Source: Tritrichomonas musculus (lineage: Eukaryota; Parabasalia; Tritrichomonadida; Tritrichomonadidae). Taken from it: 64,000 nt of DNA. Where the stretch lies: positions 620,001-684,000 of the forward strand of contig JAPFFF010000049.1 in NCBI GenBank assembly GCA_039105265.1, given 5' to 3'. Positions 49,828-58,356 of this stretch are shown piece after piece (position 1 is the first letter of the stretch; every line of letters begins with the position of its first letter). A program made the translations under genes and the position numbers. The notes under the pieces were generated by a model. That model was not told where the DNA came from and did not search any database. It saw only the letters and a list, made by a program, of their open reading frames with translations.

Positions 49828-52800
49828 ATGACTTCAGAGCAAGTGAAAGATACTACAACAAAATTCATTGGTGATATACAATTTAAAGTTGGAGATGCTA
49901 CTAGGAAAGCAAGTCAATTGTTAACCCTAAGTGATTTAGATGGATATGTACAGACAGGCCATTTATTTAATGAAGTAGATGGCATACCAGAATTTAATAT
50001 CATTAATAATAATATACAATACGAGTCATTTGAATCATCAACAACCCAATATCATATTCTTAAATTTGTTAACATACCAGAAGACTTTATGAATAAAGTG
50101 AAAGAAATAACAGCCCAAACAAATATTTTTAAAATAGTCTTGAGGAAGAATATAGTATATGACACGAATGGAAATTTAGTTAAGGAATTTTATATTTATG
50201 CTAAGGATGGAAAGGTTTATAGCCCTCTCATAACTAAGAGCAGTAATGGTTGCTCTATAAATAACAGCACAAATATGGGATACATCAACATAGCATTTGA
50301 TAGTGGTCTAGAATTTAATCCATATACTTTATGGTTGAATGGTGAGCTGAGTATTATGAATGAATATTTAACAGATAGCTTGCAAACAGAGAAAGCAATA
50401 AAGTGCTCCATCATCAAAGCAGACAATGCATTAAAGCTACATAAGAGTGATGTATTGTACCTATATAAACCAACTCTAACTAGTGAAGTCCAAATAGATG
50501 ATAAAAAGTATTGGCTACTACAATGGAACATAGATGATAATTACAATATACCTAACGGCTTGGAATTTAAATTTAGTGAATATTGTTTTGGTAATAAATG
50601 GTTTTTAAGCTGGGATGGTACAAAATGGGTAGGAGATAATATACAAGGCCATATCAATGGTAGATTAGTTAATGGATTAAATAAGGAGAATGAACATGGA
50701 GAAGATGGTACCTACATACAAGTCAAGAGGAGTGAAAGAAATATGAAACTGATTAAAAAACCAGATGACTACTCTGTTGATAATCTCTTGCATTACATGA
50801 TTCATGGAGGTAAGTGTAAAGTAGATTCTAAAGTAAAACTAAAGAGTGGTGAGATAGAAGACTTTTCAAAATATGGATTAGGATATCAAACAAGTAATGG
50901 AGGTACTAAGGATGGATATGATATTGAAGCCATAAGATGCTATAAAACAAATGGTACAGGGAGTGAATTAGATATTTCTAAAGTGGAAGAATTCTATCTT
51001 GATATCACTTTAAATGGAACAATCATAGCAAACAGATTTTCTATGAGACCAACTGGGAAAATTTTTGACCCCAAGAGTGATAAGAAATGGTATTTCATTC
51101 ATGGCTTATTAGATTCTTGTGAAAAGGTAGAGTACTGTTATGTTTCATCAACCCCTAATGAATCCAGAAATATTAAGATATATTTAGCTGATGAATATGT
51201 TGACCCTGTTGATGAAGTCAATTGGGACCCTACTACAAACCCCTTCGAATATATTATAAAACAGCAATTTTATGAAGTGTATCCTAATGCTGCTACAACA
51301 CTATATACTGATTACAACATCACTAGTTCTAAAATTATTACTGCAGATAACATTACAACAATGAGAAGTGATTTAAATATGGTAACTAACAATGTAGATG
51401 TGATTAGCTATGATGTCCAAGAAATGAACACAACAATGGAAAGCCTCAAGGGACGAGTATCAAGAACAGAAACAGTTACCCAACATTTGGAAGAAGATGT
51501 GGATAATTTAAGAATTGTTTCATGGACTGCATTAGCATTTGGTGTTGCAGGTACAGTTGGTAGTGTTGCATCAATTGGAATGCAATTAGCTCCAGAAGGT
51601 GTTAAATTCTTATCAAAAACTATTTCTGATACTGCATCTGGTCAAATCAAACAAAAATCAGGAGGGTTCTTACAAAGAATTGGTACAAGAATTCAAAAAT
51701 GGTGGAGAAGTAGAGGTTATCAAAAGATAGGCGAAATGGAATTATTTGATATACCTTCAGTTGCCACTCGGTCAATTCAATCAACAACAACTGATATAAC
51801 TCCTATTTTAACTTGGTGCAATCAAGAAATGCAACCTTTACCTGATGAAACTTTTGATGATGAATTTGATGACCCTGAGAAAGCTGTTTTATCAATTAGA
51901 GCAACAGAAGAAATGTGTAACCAATTTAGAGATAGTTTAAAGAAACCATTTAAATTACTTGCAGAAAAATTAAATGAATTAGAGGGGAATAATTATATTT
52001 CACAGAATGATTTGGTTAGGGATGATACAATAGATGTTGTTGGTAAATATGTCAATGGTGAGGTCCATTTAGAAGCAGAAGATGTTATCACAGATGGAAC
52101 AATTAAAGCAAGGTTTTTGGTCCAAAAAATTAGTGAATACAATGATGTTGATTATGAAGAGAATATAGTTACTATAAATATTACTGGTGGGGCAATAAAT
52201 TATCAAGGAACAAATGATTTCCCTAGCTGCACCATGAATGATAAGGTATTTATTATATCAAATCCAAATAAACTTAGGGTTGGTGGAATACAGATTAAAG
52301 AAAATACATGTTTGAGACATATGGAATTTACACTAAATGATTTAGCATATACTTGTGATATAGATGCTTTACATAAGAAGATAGATGGAGTACAAGAGCA
52401 GATAGAAAAGAATGATACAGCCCTAGCTACTACTTTAAATGAATTCCCAACTGTTGATGAAGTAAATGAAGCATTAGATGAATTGAAAAATAATATGGTA
52501 AACATGGATAACCTGTATACAAAAGAAGAAGCGGATGCAAAATATGCTTTGAAAAGTGAAAATAATGAACTGAAGACAAAATTAAATACTTATAGTAAAT
52601 CTCAACAAGATTTGGCTCGTCTCGTTGGTGAACATGTTGCTAGTATCATAACAATAAATAGCAAAATTTCAAATTTAGAGAGTGAGAATGCAGCATTAAA
52701 GGATACTATAGCAGCAATGGAATCAAGATTAACAGCATTAGAAAATGGTTCATATGTCACCAAAAATGATTTATCAGAATATAGAAAATTAAATGACATC

Positions 52801-53583
52801 TCATATCATAATCATCAAGAACTATCTATAACAAATAAAGAAGTGTTATTGGATGATGGTGATGAACAAAGGAGATTTACAACATCTCATATACCATATC
52901 ATGAGGGAACTCATTTAATTGGAAAATATACTGATCCAGATAGTGTTGAGCATTCATTTGATATAATATTTGAGACCATAGATGAGATTTCAGAGACACA
53001 ATATTGGAATTGTGTTTTATTCCTCAAGCAAGATGAAATCAGTGAAGAATTATATATTGATTGGGATGTAATGACTGGTGCAATTTTCATTTATGATGAA
53101 TATTATGGTTATTATATTGGTTGTGAAATATCTTCTGCAACATTTGATGAGGACATTTCATTATCTACAAGCAATGAGCTGGCCAACTACTATACCAAAG
53201 ATGAGCTGACTAGATTTGGACTAAATAATGGCTATCAAATAATACCTTCTGTATTTGAATTATCAATGGAAAACTTAAATAATATTAGATTTAAGTATGC
53301 TGGCTCAAATGTAGCTGCTGTGTGGAATAGGCTACATATATTTGTATTCAAAGATATTGTTGGTAAGAATCATTTCATAAAATTTGATTTTATTCACAAG
53401 CTAATTACTTTGGATAACAGTGTTAGTTCAACATATGAAATCCCAATTGACAATTCTTGCACTAATGCAATAAATATTACCTTGCGGACAAATGGTTTTG
53501 TTACAACACAGGAATTAGTTAGCAAATATGAAATATTCACCACTCAGCAAGTTAGCCATCAGCTAGCCAATCAAAAATATTAA
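49828..53583 (+). CDS. Very large fibre/adhesin-like protein, paralogue 2 (Maverick B)
   Basis: A 1251-residue protein, one of the largest in the element. Residues 1-90: MTSEQVKDTTTKFIGDIQFKVGDATRKASQLLTLSDLDGYVQ, with tail-fibre-like 'LSDLDGYVQTGHLFN'. Residues 90-520 parallel the 781-residue neighbour. A Gly/Ala-rich hydrophobic segment lies near 570-590. The C-terminal 400 residues carry YTKEEADAKYALKSENNELKTK, coiled-coil heptads (ISNLESENAALKDTIAAMESRLTALENG), NDLSEYRKLNDIS and NYYTKDELTRFG. The motif NDLSEYRKLNDIS is close to NLSEYRKMNDLS in the small fibre protein of Maverick A. The frame is open to 11 bp before the terminal repeat. Confidence 0.6.
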   Translation: MTSEQVKDTTTKFIGDIQFKVGDATRKASQLLTLSDLDGYVQTGHLFNEVDGIPEFNIINNNIQYESFESSTTQYHILKFVNIPEDFMNKVKEITAQTNIFKIVLRKNIVYDTNGNLVKEFYIYAKDGKVYSPLITKSSNGCSINNSTNMGYINIAFDSGLEFNPYTLWLNGELSIMNEYLTDSLQTEKAIKCSIIKADNALKLHKSDVLYLYKPTLTSEVQIDDKKYWLLQWNIDDNYNIPNGLEFKFSEYCFGNKWFLSWDGTKWVGDNIQGHINGRLVNGLNKENEHGEDGTYIQVKRSERNMKLIKKPDDYSVDNLLHYMIHGGKCKVDSKVKLKSGEIEDFSKYGLGYQTSNGGTKDGYDIEAIRCYKTNGTGSELDISKVEEFYLDITLNGTIIANRFSMRPTGKIFDPKSDKKWYFIHGLLDSCEKVEYCYVSSTPNESRNIKIYLADEYVDPVDEVNWDPTTNPFEYIIKQQFYEVYPNAATTLYTDYNITSSKIITADNITTMRSDLNMVTNNVDVISYDVQEMNTTMESLKGRVSRTETVTQHLEEDVDNLRIVSWTALAFGVAGTVGSVASIGMQLAPEGVKFLSKTISDTASGQIKQKSGGFLQRIGTRIQKWWRSRGYQKIGEMELFDIPSVATRSIQSTTTDITPILTWCNQEMQPLPDETFDDEFDDPEKAVLSIRATEEMCNQFRDSLKKPFKLLAEKLNELEGNNYISQNDLVRDDTIDVVGKYVNGEVHLEAEDVITDGTIKARFLVQKISEYNDVDYEENIVTINITGGAINYQGTNDFPSCTMNDKVFIISNPNKLRVGGIQIKENTCLRHMEFTLNDLAYTCDIDALHKKIDGVQEQIEKNDTALATTLNEFPTVDEVNEALDELKNNMVNMDNLYTKEEADAKYALKSENNELKTKLNTYSKSQQDLARLVGEHVASIITINSKISNLESENAALKDTIAAMESRLTALENGSYVTKNDLSEYRKLNDISYHNHQELSITNKEVLLDDGDEQRRFTTSHIPYHEGTHLIGKYTDPDSVEHSFDIIFETIDEISETQYWNCVLFLKQDEISEELYIDWDVMTGAIFIYDEYYGYYIGCEISSATFDEDISLSTSNELANYYTKDELTRFGLNNGYQIIPSVFELSMENLNNIRFKYAGSNVAAVWNRLHIFVFKDIVGKNHFIKFDFIHKLITLDNSVSSTYEIPIDNSCTNAINITLRTNGFVTTQELVSKYEIFTTQQVSHQLANQKY

Positions 53584-53593
53584 AAAAACATTA

Positions 53594-53884
53594 CTGGATT
53601 TAGTCTCGGGTACATTTCAATCATGGAAAATATTTTTTTGTAGTCATTAATGACAAATGGAGGGATTTTTTACACGGGACGTTAAAAAATCACGCCATTT
53701 TATATACTACTTTTTGAATAGAGAACTTTTTGAATTGTTAACTTTTTGAATATCTGGCTTTTTGAATGAGGAACTTTTTCTGAATGGAACTTTTTGAATA
53801 GCTGGCTTTTTGAATGGGGTCCAGGGGCGGGAGCCCTTGGAGTAGTGGTAGGCTGGGGCTTGCCAAAGCCTACCGTATACTACT
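53594..53884 (-). repeat. Right terminal inverted repeat of Maverick B
   Basis: Reverse complement of 28057-28347 with one mismatch noted (in the CCCATG/CCCGTG word). It therefore holds a mirrored stub of the first gene's start codon and first ten codons. It ends ACTACT and is followed by caaga, the target duplication. Confidence 0.95.
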
Positions 53885-54108
53885 CAAGAAATTGAGAAGG
53901 TATTTGTCCGTTGAGCTTATTGAGAAGACGCCTATTCCTCTTTGACGAAGACGCAGAGATTTTAATGCATTTGAGACCTTCCTCTCAAACTGATAATCGA
54001 AGTTCTGAGCTTCCTCTGAATGTGATAAGCCTTTTTTCTATAGGCCTTCTCAAAAAATTAAAAGACTAAAAGAAAAAATTAAAAAGAAGTATTTAAAATA
54101 TTAAATGT

Positions 54109-54372
54109 TTATTCATGATGTATTAAATATTGATTCATCTCACGAATATCATCGTTGAGATTCTTTATGTATATTAAATTTTCATCGTAGCGCTGTACAA
54201 GATTGAATAGTTCGTAGCTTTGGTCGTCTGTAGGATTTTGAATCGCTGTATAGATGTTAATTTGATTTTCGTATGCGTCGTTATCTGCGAGTATAGCGTT
54301 TCGTAAATCGATGTAAGATGCGTATGTTTTATCGAATCCATCAACTGCGGCTTCTGTTCTCCAGGTTGACAT
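54109..54372 (-). CDS. Cassette gene 2 in element C, unknown 87-residue protein
   Basis: I take the start at MSTWRTEAAVDGFDK because the Inr-like TCACTTCATTT (54387-54397) lies 14 bases upstream; the frame stays open further upstream only across the leader. The protein is acidic and helical (YIDLRNAILADNDAYENQINIYTAIQNPTDDQSYELFNLVQRYDENLIY). No family recognised. The stop is followed by AATAAACATTT, in keeping with a trichomonad-type TAAA polyadenylation signal. It shares leader architecture with the genes at 27594 and 54817 but not protein sequence. Confidence 0.6.
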   Translation of the reverse strand: MSTWRTEAAVDGFDKTYASYIDLRNAILADNDAYENQINIYTAIQNPTDDQSYELFNLVQRYDENLIYIKNLNDDIREMNQYLIHHE

Positions 54373-54457
54373 CGTGTTTGAAATCGAAATGAAGTGATGA
54401 GCTGAAGAAGCCGTTAACCTTGCCTTATCCACTTTTTGAGGGGGCAGAAATTCTTAC
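54373..54457 (-). promoter_or_regulatory. Shared cassette leader with Inr, copy 2
   Basis: The outer block (GTAAGAATTTCTGCCCC, CTCAAAAAGTGGA) and the inner block (AGCTCATCACTTCATTT) match the other two leaders. The middle differs (TAAGGCAAGGTTAACGGC in place of CGTGCCCTGTCAGG). Conservation of both ends with a variable middle suggests two functional boxes. Confidence 0.6.
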
Positions 54458-54816
54458 TTTTTTTGGTATTTTCCAGGGAGCTTTTTGAGGCTCAATCTGG
54501 CCGTTGAACTTTTTTGAGTCATCTCTCTGAATTCGGCTTTTTGATAAGGCTTATTGAATTCGGCTTTTTGATAGAGCTTATTGAATCTCAGATTTTGATA
54601 AAGCTTATTGAATTCGGCTTTTTGATAAGACTCATTGAATTCGGCTTTTTGAGACATCTCTCTTAATTCCAGTTTTTGAAGGAGCTCATTGAATCTCAGT
54701 TTTTGATAAAGCTTATTGAATTATATACTCTATCACTCACTTTCTATAGGCATACTCAAATAGATTAAAAGACTAAAAAGAAAAAAATAAAAAAAGATTA
54801 AAAAAAGAAATGTTTA

Positions 54817-55083
54817 TTAATTACCTTTTTGTTCTTGTTCTTTGATGTATTCTTTAGCAGCATCAATAGAAACGTCGTCATTCATATAGAACCAGACATT
54901 GAGATAGTAATTAGACCTTTTGTCTTCTCTTGATAATGGTCTGTTGGTTCGTAAAGAAACATAGTAAGCGAGGTCTAAAAAGTCTTTGAATTCGATACCG
55001 TCTGGGAAGAGATTTCTAAGTTCTTTATTGCAGTAAGATTCGTATTTCATAACAAGGCTTCCTGGGAACTTTGTTCTAGACAT
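54817..55083 (-). CDS. Cassette gene 3 in element C, unknown 88-residue protein
   Basis: An 88-residue protein (MSRTKFPGSLVMKYESYCNKELRNLFPDGIEFKDFLDLAYYVSLRTNRPL...DDVSIDAAKEYIKEQEQKGN) with balanced charge and a compact helical look. No family recognised. The leader is nearly identical to that of cassette gene 1, with Inr at 55093-55103, nine bases before the ATG. The 3' flank (TAATAAACATTTCTTTTTTT) also matches gene 1, although the proteins do not. Confidence 0.6.
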   Translation of the reverse strand: MSRTKFPGSLVMKYESYCNKELRNLFPDGIEFKDFLDLAYYVSLRTNRPLSREDKRSNYYLNVWFYMNDDVSIDAAKEYIKEQEQKGN

Positions 55084-55162
55084 TCTAAATAAAAATGAAG
55101 TGATGAAGTGGTGATATGTCCTGACAGGGCACGTCCACTTTTTGAGGGGTAGAAATTCTTAC
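55084..55162 (-). promoter_or_regulatory. Shared cassette leader with Inr, copy 3
   Basis: About 90% identical to the leader at 27843-27919, including GTGGACGTGCCCTGTCAGG and CATCACTTCATTT. A truncated echo of its outer block recurs at 55224-55250 (CAGATATTCTTACTTTTTTG). Confidence 0.65.
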
Positions 55163-55640
55163 TTTTTTGACAATGCTACAGCAAGTTATAAATGAACTTT
55201 TTGAGAAGGCAGATGAACTTTTTCTTATGGGCAGATATTCTTACTTTTTTGATACCTAATCATAAGCCGGTTGCGAACTTTTTGATAAGGCTTATTGAAT
55301 CTCAGTTTTTGAGACATCTCTCTGAATTCGGCTTTTTGATAAGGCTCTCTGAATCTCAGTTTTTAAAGGAGCTTATTGAATTCGGCTTTTTGAGACATCC
55401 CTCTGAATCTCAGTTTTTGATTAAGCCTATTGAATTCGCTGAGGCAAAAATTTTTATCTGAGTTGAGGCAAAAATTCTTACTTTTTCTATGCACATTAAC
55501 TGAGGCAAAAATTTTTATCTGCGTTGAGGCAAAATTCTTACTTTTTTGACAGCTACCGGAGGCTCTGCTTTGGTCTTTCTTCACAAAAAGTGAGCGTCCT
55601 CTCAAATTATCTTATCGAAGCACATCACCGAGATTTGACT

Positions 55641-55660
55641 TCATTTTTCATTTTGCTCGA
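55641..55660 (+). promoter_or_regulatory. Inr-like promoter of the unknown gene unit
   Basis: TTCATTTTTCATTTTG (about 55641-55656) lies within a few bases of an ATG near 55660, as expected for a trichomonad Inr. It marks the likely beginning of the gene unit that follows. Confidence 0.5.
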
Positions 55661-55840
55661 ATGCAAAAACAACTACCATCTATCCTTGGACCAGTCCAGC
55701 CTAGAAGAGTCCTAACAAGGTTGATAGATCCAGCATCAACACCAGCTCCATCAGCTCGATCCGGTACCCATATCAGCGTTCCTGCTCCATCAGCAACATC
55801 TAATGATTAAGATCAAGATCAAGATCAAGAACAAGATCCT

Positions 55841-56944
55841 ATGGAACATTTAGAGGATTTTACTCAACCCAAGAAAGCTCCCGAAATCCATGCTTCCCCT
55901 GTTTATTATGACAATCCAGAAGATGATGAATCTAATCATCTAGAAAATGATCAAGATGGAGATCCATTTCTTGATGCCTTAATGAAAGTCCCAGATCAGC
56001 AGAAACAAAAAAGTTCTCAGCCATCACAGCATCTTCCATCTGATTCTGATGTTGAGGAAATGGAACCAGCAGTAGCAGCAGTCAGCCAGGAAATTACAAA
56101 AAAATTGCCCGATCTGATCCAGAATGAAGTTAATGAACTCTCAGAGAATGTCATCCAAGAAGTCCAAAAGAATGACGAAGACGACAAAATTTTAAATGAC
56201 GCTGTCAATATCATCTCTCAAGATGTAGCAAACACTATGTCCCAGGTCATCCATGAACTCCAAGAGAAAGAAGCAGAAAAAACTGGAAATGTTCCAACTC
56301 CTAATGAAATTATCCAAAAATTCTCTCGATACTATGTTGTCCCTGACGATGAGAAAATTCCCGAACCAAACTTTGATATTTGGGCTCCTTGGGATCATCT
56401 TATGAGACTTTACCCTGGACTCTTGACTCTGGATAATTCTCAATGTGATAACAGGCTTCGTCTTTTTCAACCTGGCAACGAGGAAAGACTAGAGAAATTT
56501 TTGAACTCTAATAATGGAAGATGGGATATGTTCCAGGCCTTTTTGTTCATTATCCACTACCATATCGTCTATCACAGGGAAGTTCTTAGGGACGACCAGA
56601 CCATAGACCCTGTAGTTTTTGAACCTTTTTCCCCATTAGACTTAGCTTGGTTGGGTTATTCAAAGGACGAAAGCATCCAGTCAGACCATCCCGTCAGGAT
56701 TGGGTCAACATTTACTCGGACAGCATGGAAGGATTTACTACAGGCGTATTATAAGGGACAAAAGAAGATGAGAGCCATGGATAGGAATTTTTGGACTTTG
56801 AAAGGAGATATCTACCTCCAAGAATGGATAGATAATTTAACTGGGATTTTTGAAGGTGCTGGACAAATAGTGAAAGATTTAGTTCGTCATGCTGCTGATT
56901 GGAGAAGACCTTGTCCTGTCCCAGATGATGTTAAGAAACAATGA
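55841..56944 (+). CDS. Unknown acidic/globular protein frame
   Basis: A 367-residue frame. The front is disordered and acidic (YYDNPEDDESNHLENDQDGD, SDSDVEEMEPAVAAVSQEI) with an amphipathic helical stretch (VNELSENVIQEVQK, ISQDVANTMSQVIHEL). From about residue 175 there is an aromatic, globular domain with WAPWDHLMRLYPG, NGRWDMFQAFLFIIHYHIVYHRE, FTRTAWKDLLQAYYKGQKKM and RNFWTLKGDIYLQEWIDNL. The codon use (more C and G at third positions) differs from Maverick B. No family recognised. Confidence 0.4.
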   Translation: MEHLEDFTQPKKAPEIHASPVYYDNPEDDESNHLENDQDGDPFLDALMKVPDQQKQKSSQPSQHLPSDSDVEEMEPAVAAVSQEITKKLPDLIQNEVNELSENVIQEVQKNDEDDKILNDAVNIISQDVANTMSQVIHELQEKEAEKTGNVPTPNEIIQKFSRYYVVPDDEKIPEPNFDIWAPWDHLMRLYPGLLTLDNSQCDNRLRLFQPGNEERLEKFLNSNNGRWDMFQAFLFIIHYHIVYHREVLRDDQTIDPVVFEPFSPLDLAWLGYSKDESIQSDHPVRIGSTFTRTAWKDLLQAYYKGQKKMRAMDRNFWTLKGDIYLQEWIDNLTGIFEGAGQIVKDLVRHAADWRRPCPVPDDVKKQ

Positions 56945-57293
56945 GACTCTATCAAGAAGAAGCTCATATTACTGCATGAATATCAGCAAGGAAATATTCG
57001 TCCTGTGGTCAAGGAAGCACAAAAAATAGTTATGCAAAATTCCCAATCTTCATCTGAGGAGGAAGAAGAAGAAGTAAAAGAAAAGAAAAAGAGAAAGATT
57101 CGGATCAAAAATTATTTAACCAACAATGCAAATCCGGCTGTGAAGACTGATGTCGGTTCATTAATATTTAGAGAAAAGCCTCCGTTAAAAAAGAACAATT
57201 CCCAAGAACGATTACCTCAAAGACTACTCAAAATTAATAAATAAATAAACAATTAAATTTTTTTATTTTAAATTTTTTGAAATATAATTTTTT

Positions 57294-57677
57294 ATGCCAA
57301 AAGACAAATATTTTTTACCTCTTGAGAGTTCTCTTTATGTTCGAAGAGGAGTTAATAAAATAAAAGACGCTGATGAAAGAGCTACTTGGTGTCCAGAATT
57401 AATTTTGGAAGAAGATTTAGGAAAAAATCCGAATGATGTTTTTATAATCCCAGAATCAGAAAGAAATCCTCAAAACAGAGCTCCAGAAAGAAGAGCTCAA
57501 AACAGAAGACATGGACCTCAGCGCTATCCAAAAATTAGAATTTTTGTTGATACTTACGAATGGAAAATAGCAGATTTATTTCTTGATTGCTGTAATAATT
57601 TTGCTGAATTTTGTAAAAAAAAAAAAGATAACAGTTTTTGGAATGATATATGGATTATTTGGAGATATAGATCATAA
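57294..57677 (+). CDS. Unknown basic protein frame next to Maverick D
   Basis: A 127-residue frame beginning MPKDKYFLPLESSLYVRRGVNKIKDADERATWCPELILEED. It has an Arg/Asn-rich middle (ERNPQNRAPERRAQNRRHGPQRYPKIRIFVDTYEW) and a Cys/Phe-rich end. Coding-like sequence persists in the flanking 80 bp up to Maverick D. Nothing in it identifies a family. The ATG follows an A/T-rich leader. Confidence 0.35.
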   Translation: MPKDKYFLPLESSLYVRRGVNKIKDADERATWCPELILEEDLGKNPNDVFIIPESERNPQNRAPERRAQNRRHGPQRYPKIRIFVDTYEWKIADLFLDCCNNFAEFCKKKKDNSFWNDIWIIWRYRS

Positions 57678-57769
57678 CACAGGATTATTTCATCAAAGAC
57701 AAGGTGTCAAAATCCAAATCAAAAAAGGAGAAGCTCAAATAAACGATATCGAAATAAGATAGTAGATAT

Positions 57770-57810
57770 GTTAAGGAGGTCTCGGACTTCGTCCTCAACC
57801 CATCCTTAAC
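57770..57810. repeat. Subterminal hairpin of Maverick D
   Basis: GTTAAGGA and TCCTTAAC are inverted partners 25 bases apart, with a second inner pair GAGG...CCTC. Element C has a like hairpin (GTTTTAACG...CGTTAAAAC, 27052-27081) at the same distance from its AGTAG end, so the position is conserved while the sequence is not. Confidence 0.65.
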
Positions 57811-57942
57811 AACAGTGAAACACCCCTCTGATCAGTCATTTACGTAGTTCGACACTGAAGTTCGTCAACGACCACTCTATTGATGTAAACTGACTCACTT
57901 TCGATTCAAACTATTTTTTTATCGTCATATCATAATAATAAT

Positions 57943-58329
57943 ATGATGACCAAAATTGAATTCACAGTCGAATCAATCGATTCAGTCGAAACCATTGAGT
58001 CAATCATTGAAGACTATCACGAATGGTTCACCGATAACAATGATCTCTCTAACATCAACAGTGTCGATGAACTATTAGAATCACTTCGTGATTATCTCAG
58101 TGATACCAACTATGAATCAGAGTTCAATCTCGACAACATCATCAACTACTACAACATCGACGATCTTGACGAACTCGATGATCGATTCATAGCTAGCCAT
58201 GATAATGATGATGAAATGGATTCAAAGATCGAGTTAATCGATACTATCATTAAGTTAGTGTTAATCAATGAATGGATTGAACCATGTGGAGCTTTCGATG
58301 AAGATGAATTCGCTGACGATGAAGAGTAA
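57943..58329 (+). CDS. Acidic small protein (Maverick D)
   Basis: A 128-residue, extremely acidic protein (MMTKIEFTVESIDSVETIESIIEDYHEWFTDNND..., FDEDEFADDEE) with Leu/Ile spaced as in helices. No counterpart lies in Maverick B, whose first gene begins within the terminal repeat. Acidic small proteins next to the end of a mobile element can act as DNA mimics or regulators, but nothing in the sequence proves this. The ATG follows TCATATCATAATAATAAT. Confidence 0.55.
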   Translation: MMTKIEFTVESIDSVETIESIIEDYHEWFTDNNDLSNINSVDELLESLRDYLSDTNYESEFNLDNIINYYNIDDLDELDDRFIASHDNDDEMDSKIELIDTIIKLVLINEWIEPCGAFDEDEFADDEE

Positions 58330-58349
58330 GTGATGTTTATTTTTGGTTT

Positions 58350-58356
58350 CACTTAA
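58350..58356 (+). promoter_or_regulatory. Inr-like element before the structural gene of D
   Basis: TTTCACTTAAATG joins an Inr-type TCACTT directly to the start codon. The MULE transposase at 12311 has the same TCACTTAAATG context, suggesting that the element uses host-type promoters at this gene. Confidence 0.5.

Larger units (their letters stand above)
28057..53884. mobile_element. Maverick/Polinton B, 25.8 kb
   Basis: A virus-like Maverick with 291-bp terminal inverted repeats (one mismatch noted) ending AGTAGTATACGG and a 5-bp target duplication, caaga (28052-28056 and 53885-53889). It carries integrase, packaging ATPase, major capsid, candidate minor capsid, protein-primed DNA polymerase, HNH and GIY-YIG endonucleases and very large fibre-like proteins. 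Most genes are open. I count about three breaks, including a 2-kb insertion of repeat R1. Near-identical terminal repeats suggest a fairly recent insertion. It lies inside element C. Confidence 0.92.
54480..55440. repeat. Word arrays GAATTCGGCTTTTTGA / GAATCTCAGTTTTTGA
   Basis: Two arrays, 54480-54730 and 55260-55440, flank cassette gene 3. Each is built of two alternating phrases, TTATTGAATTCGGCTTTTTG and TTGAATCTCAGTTTTTGA, separated by ATAAGGCT, AGACATCTCTC and similar linkers, in all about a dozen copies in one orientation. A further array of AGGCAAAAATTTTTATCTG and AGGCAAAAATTCTTACTTTT follows at 55440-55545. Confidence 0.8.
53885..55545. mobile_element. Element C, right part (cassette genes and word arrays)
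   Basis: Continuation of the DNA into which Maverick B inserted. It holds two small cassette genes with the same promoter module as the one at 27594, plus arrays of phrases such as GAATTCGGCTTTTTGATAAG and CTTATTGAATCTCAGTTTTTG (54480-54730 and 55260-55440). A closing AGTAG-type end followed by the expected duplication was not found before 57760, so the right border given is only where the repeated phrases stop. Confidence 0.4.
55660..57760 (+). other. Unrecognised gene unit, possibly virus-like, broken
   Basis: Three + strand frames with similar style lie in a row: 55841-56944 (367 residues), 57005-57244 (79) and 57294-57677 (127). The first has acidic, Pro/Gln-rich, disordered sequence for about 170 residues, then a folded part (IWAPWDHLMRLYPGLLTLD..., FNIHYHIVYHREVL-type and PFSPLDLAWLGYSKDESI). 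The second is Glu- then Lys-rich. The third is basic. I recognise no family. The unit looks broken and is cut by Maverick D at 57761. It may be a dead host gene or a virus-derived sequence. Confidence 0.35.

Noticed and set aside
54480-55440. Regular repeats that could look like a CRISPR array
   Set aside because: Repeat and spacer lengths are irregular, the phrases are degenerate and the context is eukaryotic.
57005-57244. Glu/Lys-rich 79-codon frame as a separate gene
   Set aside because: Low complexity and directly follows the 367-codon frame; not listed separately because its independence is doubtful.
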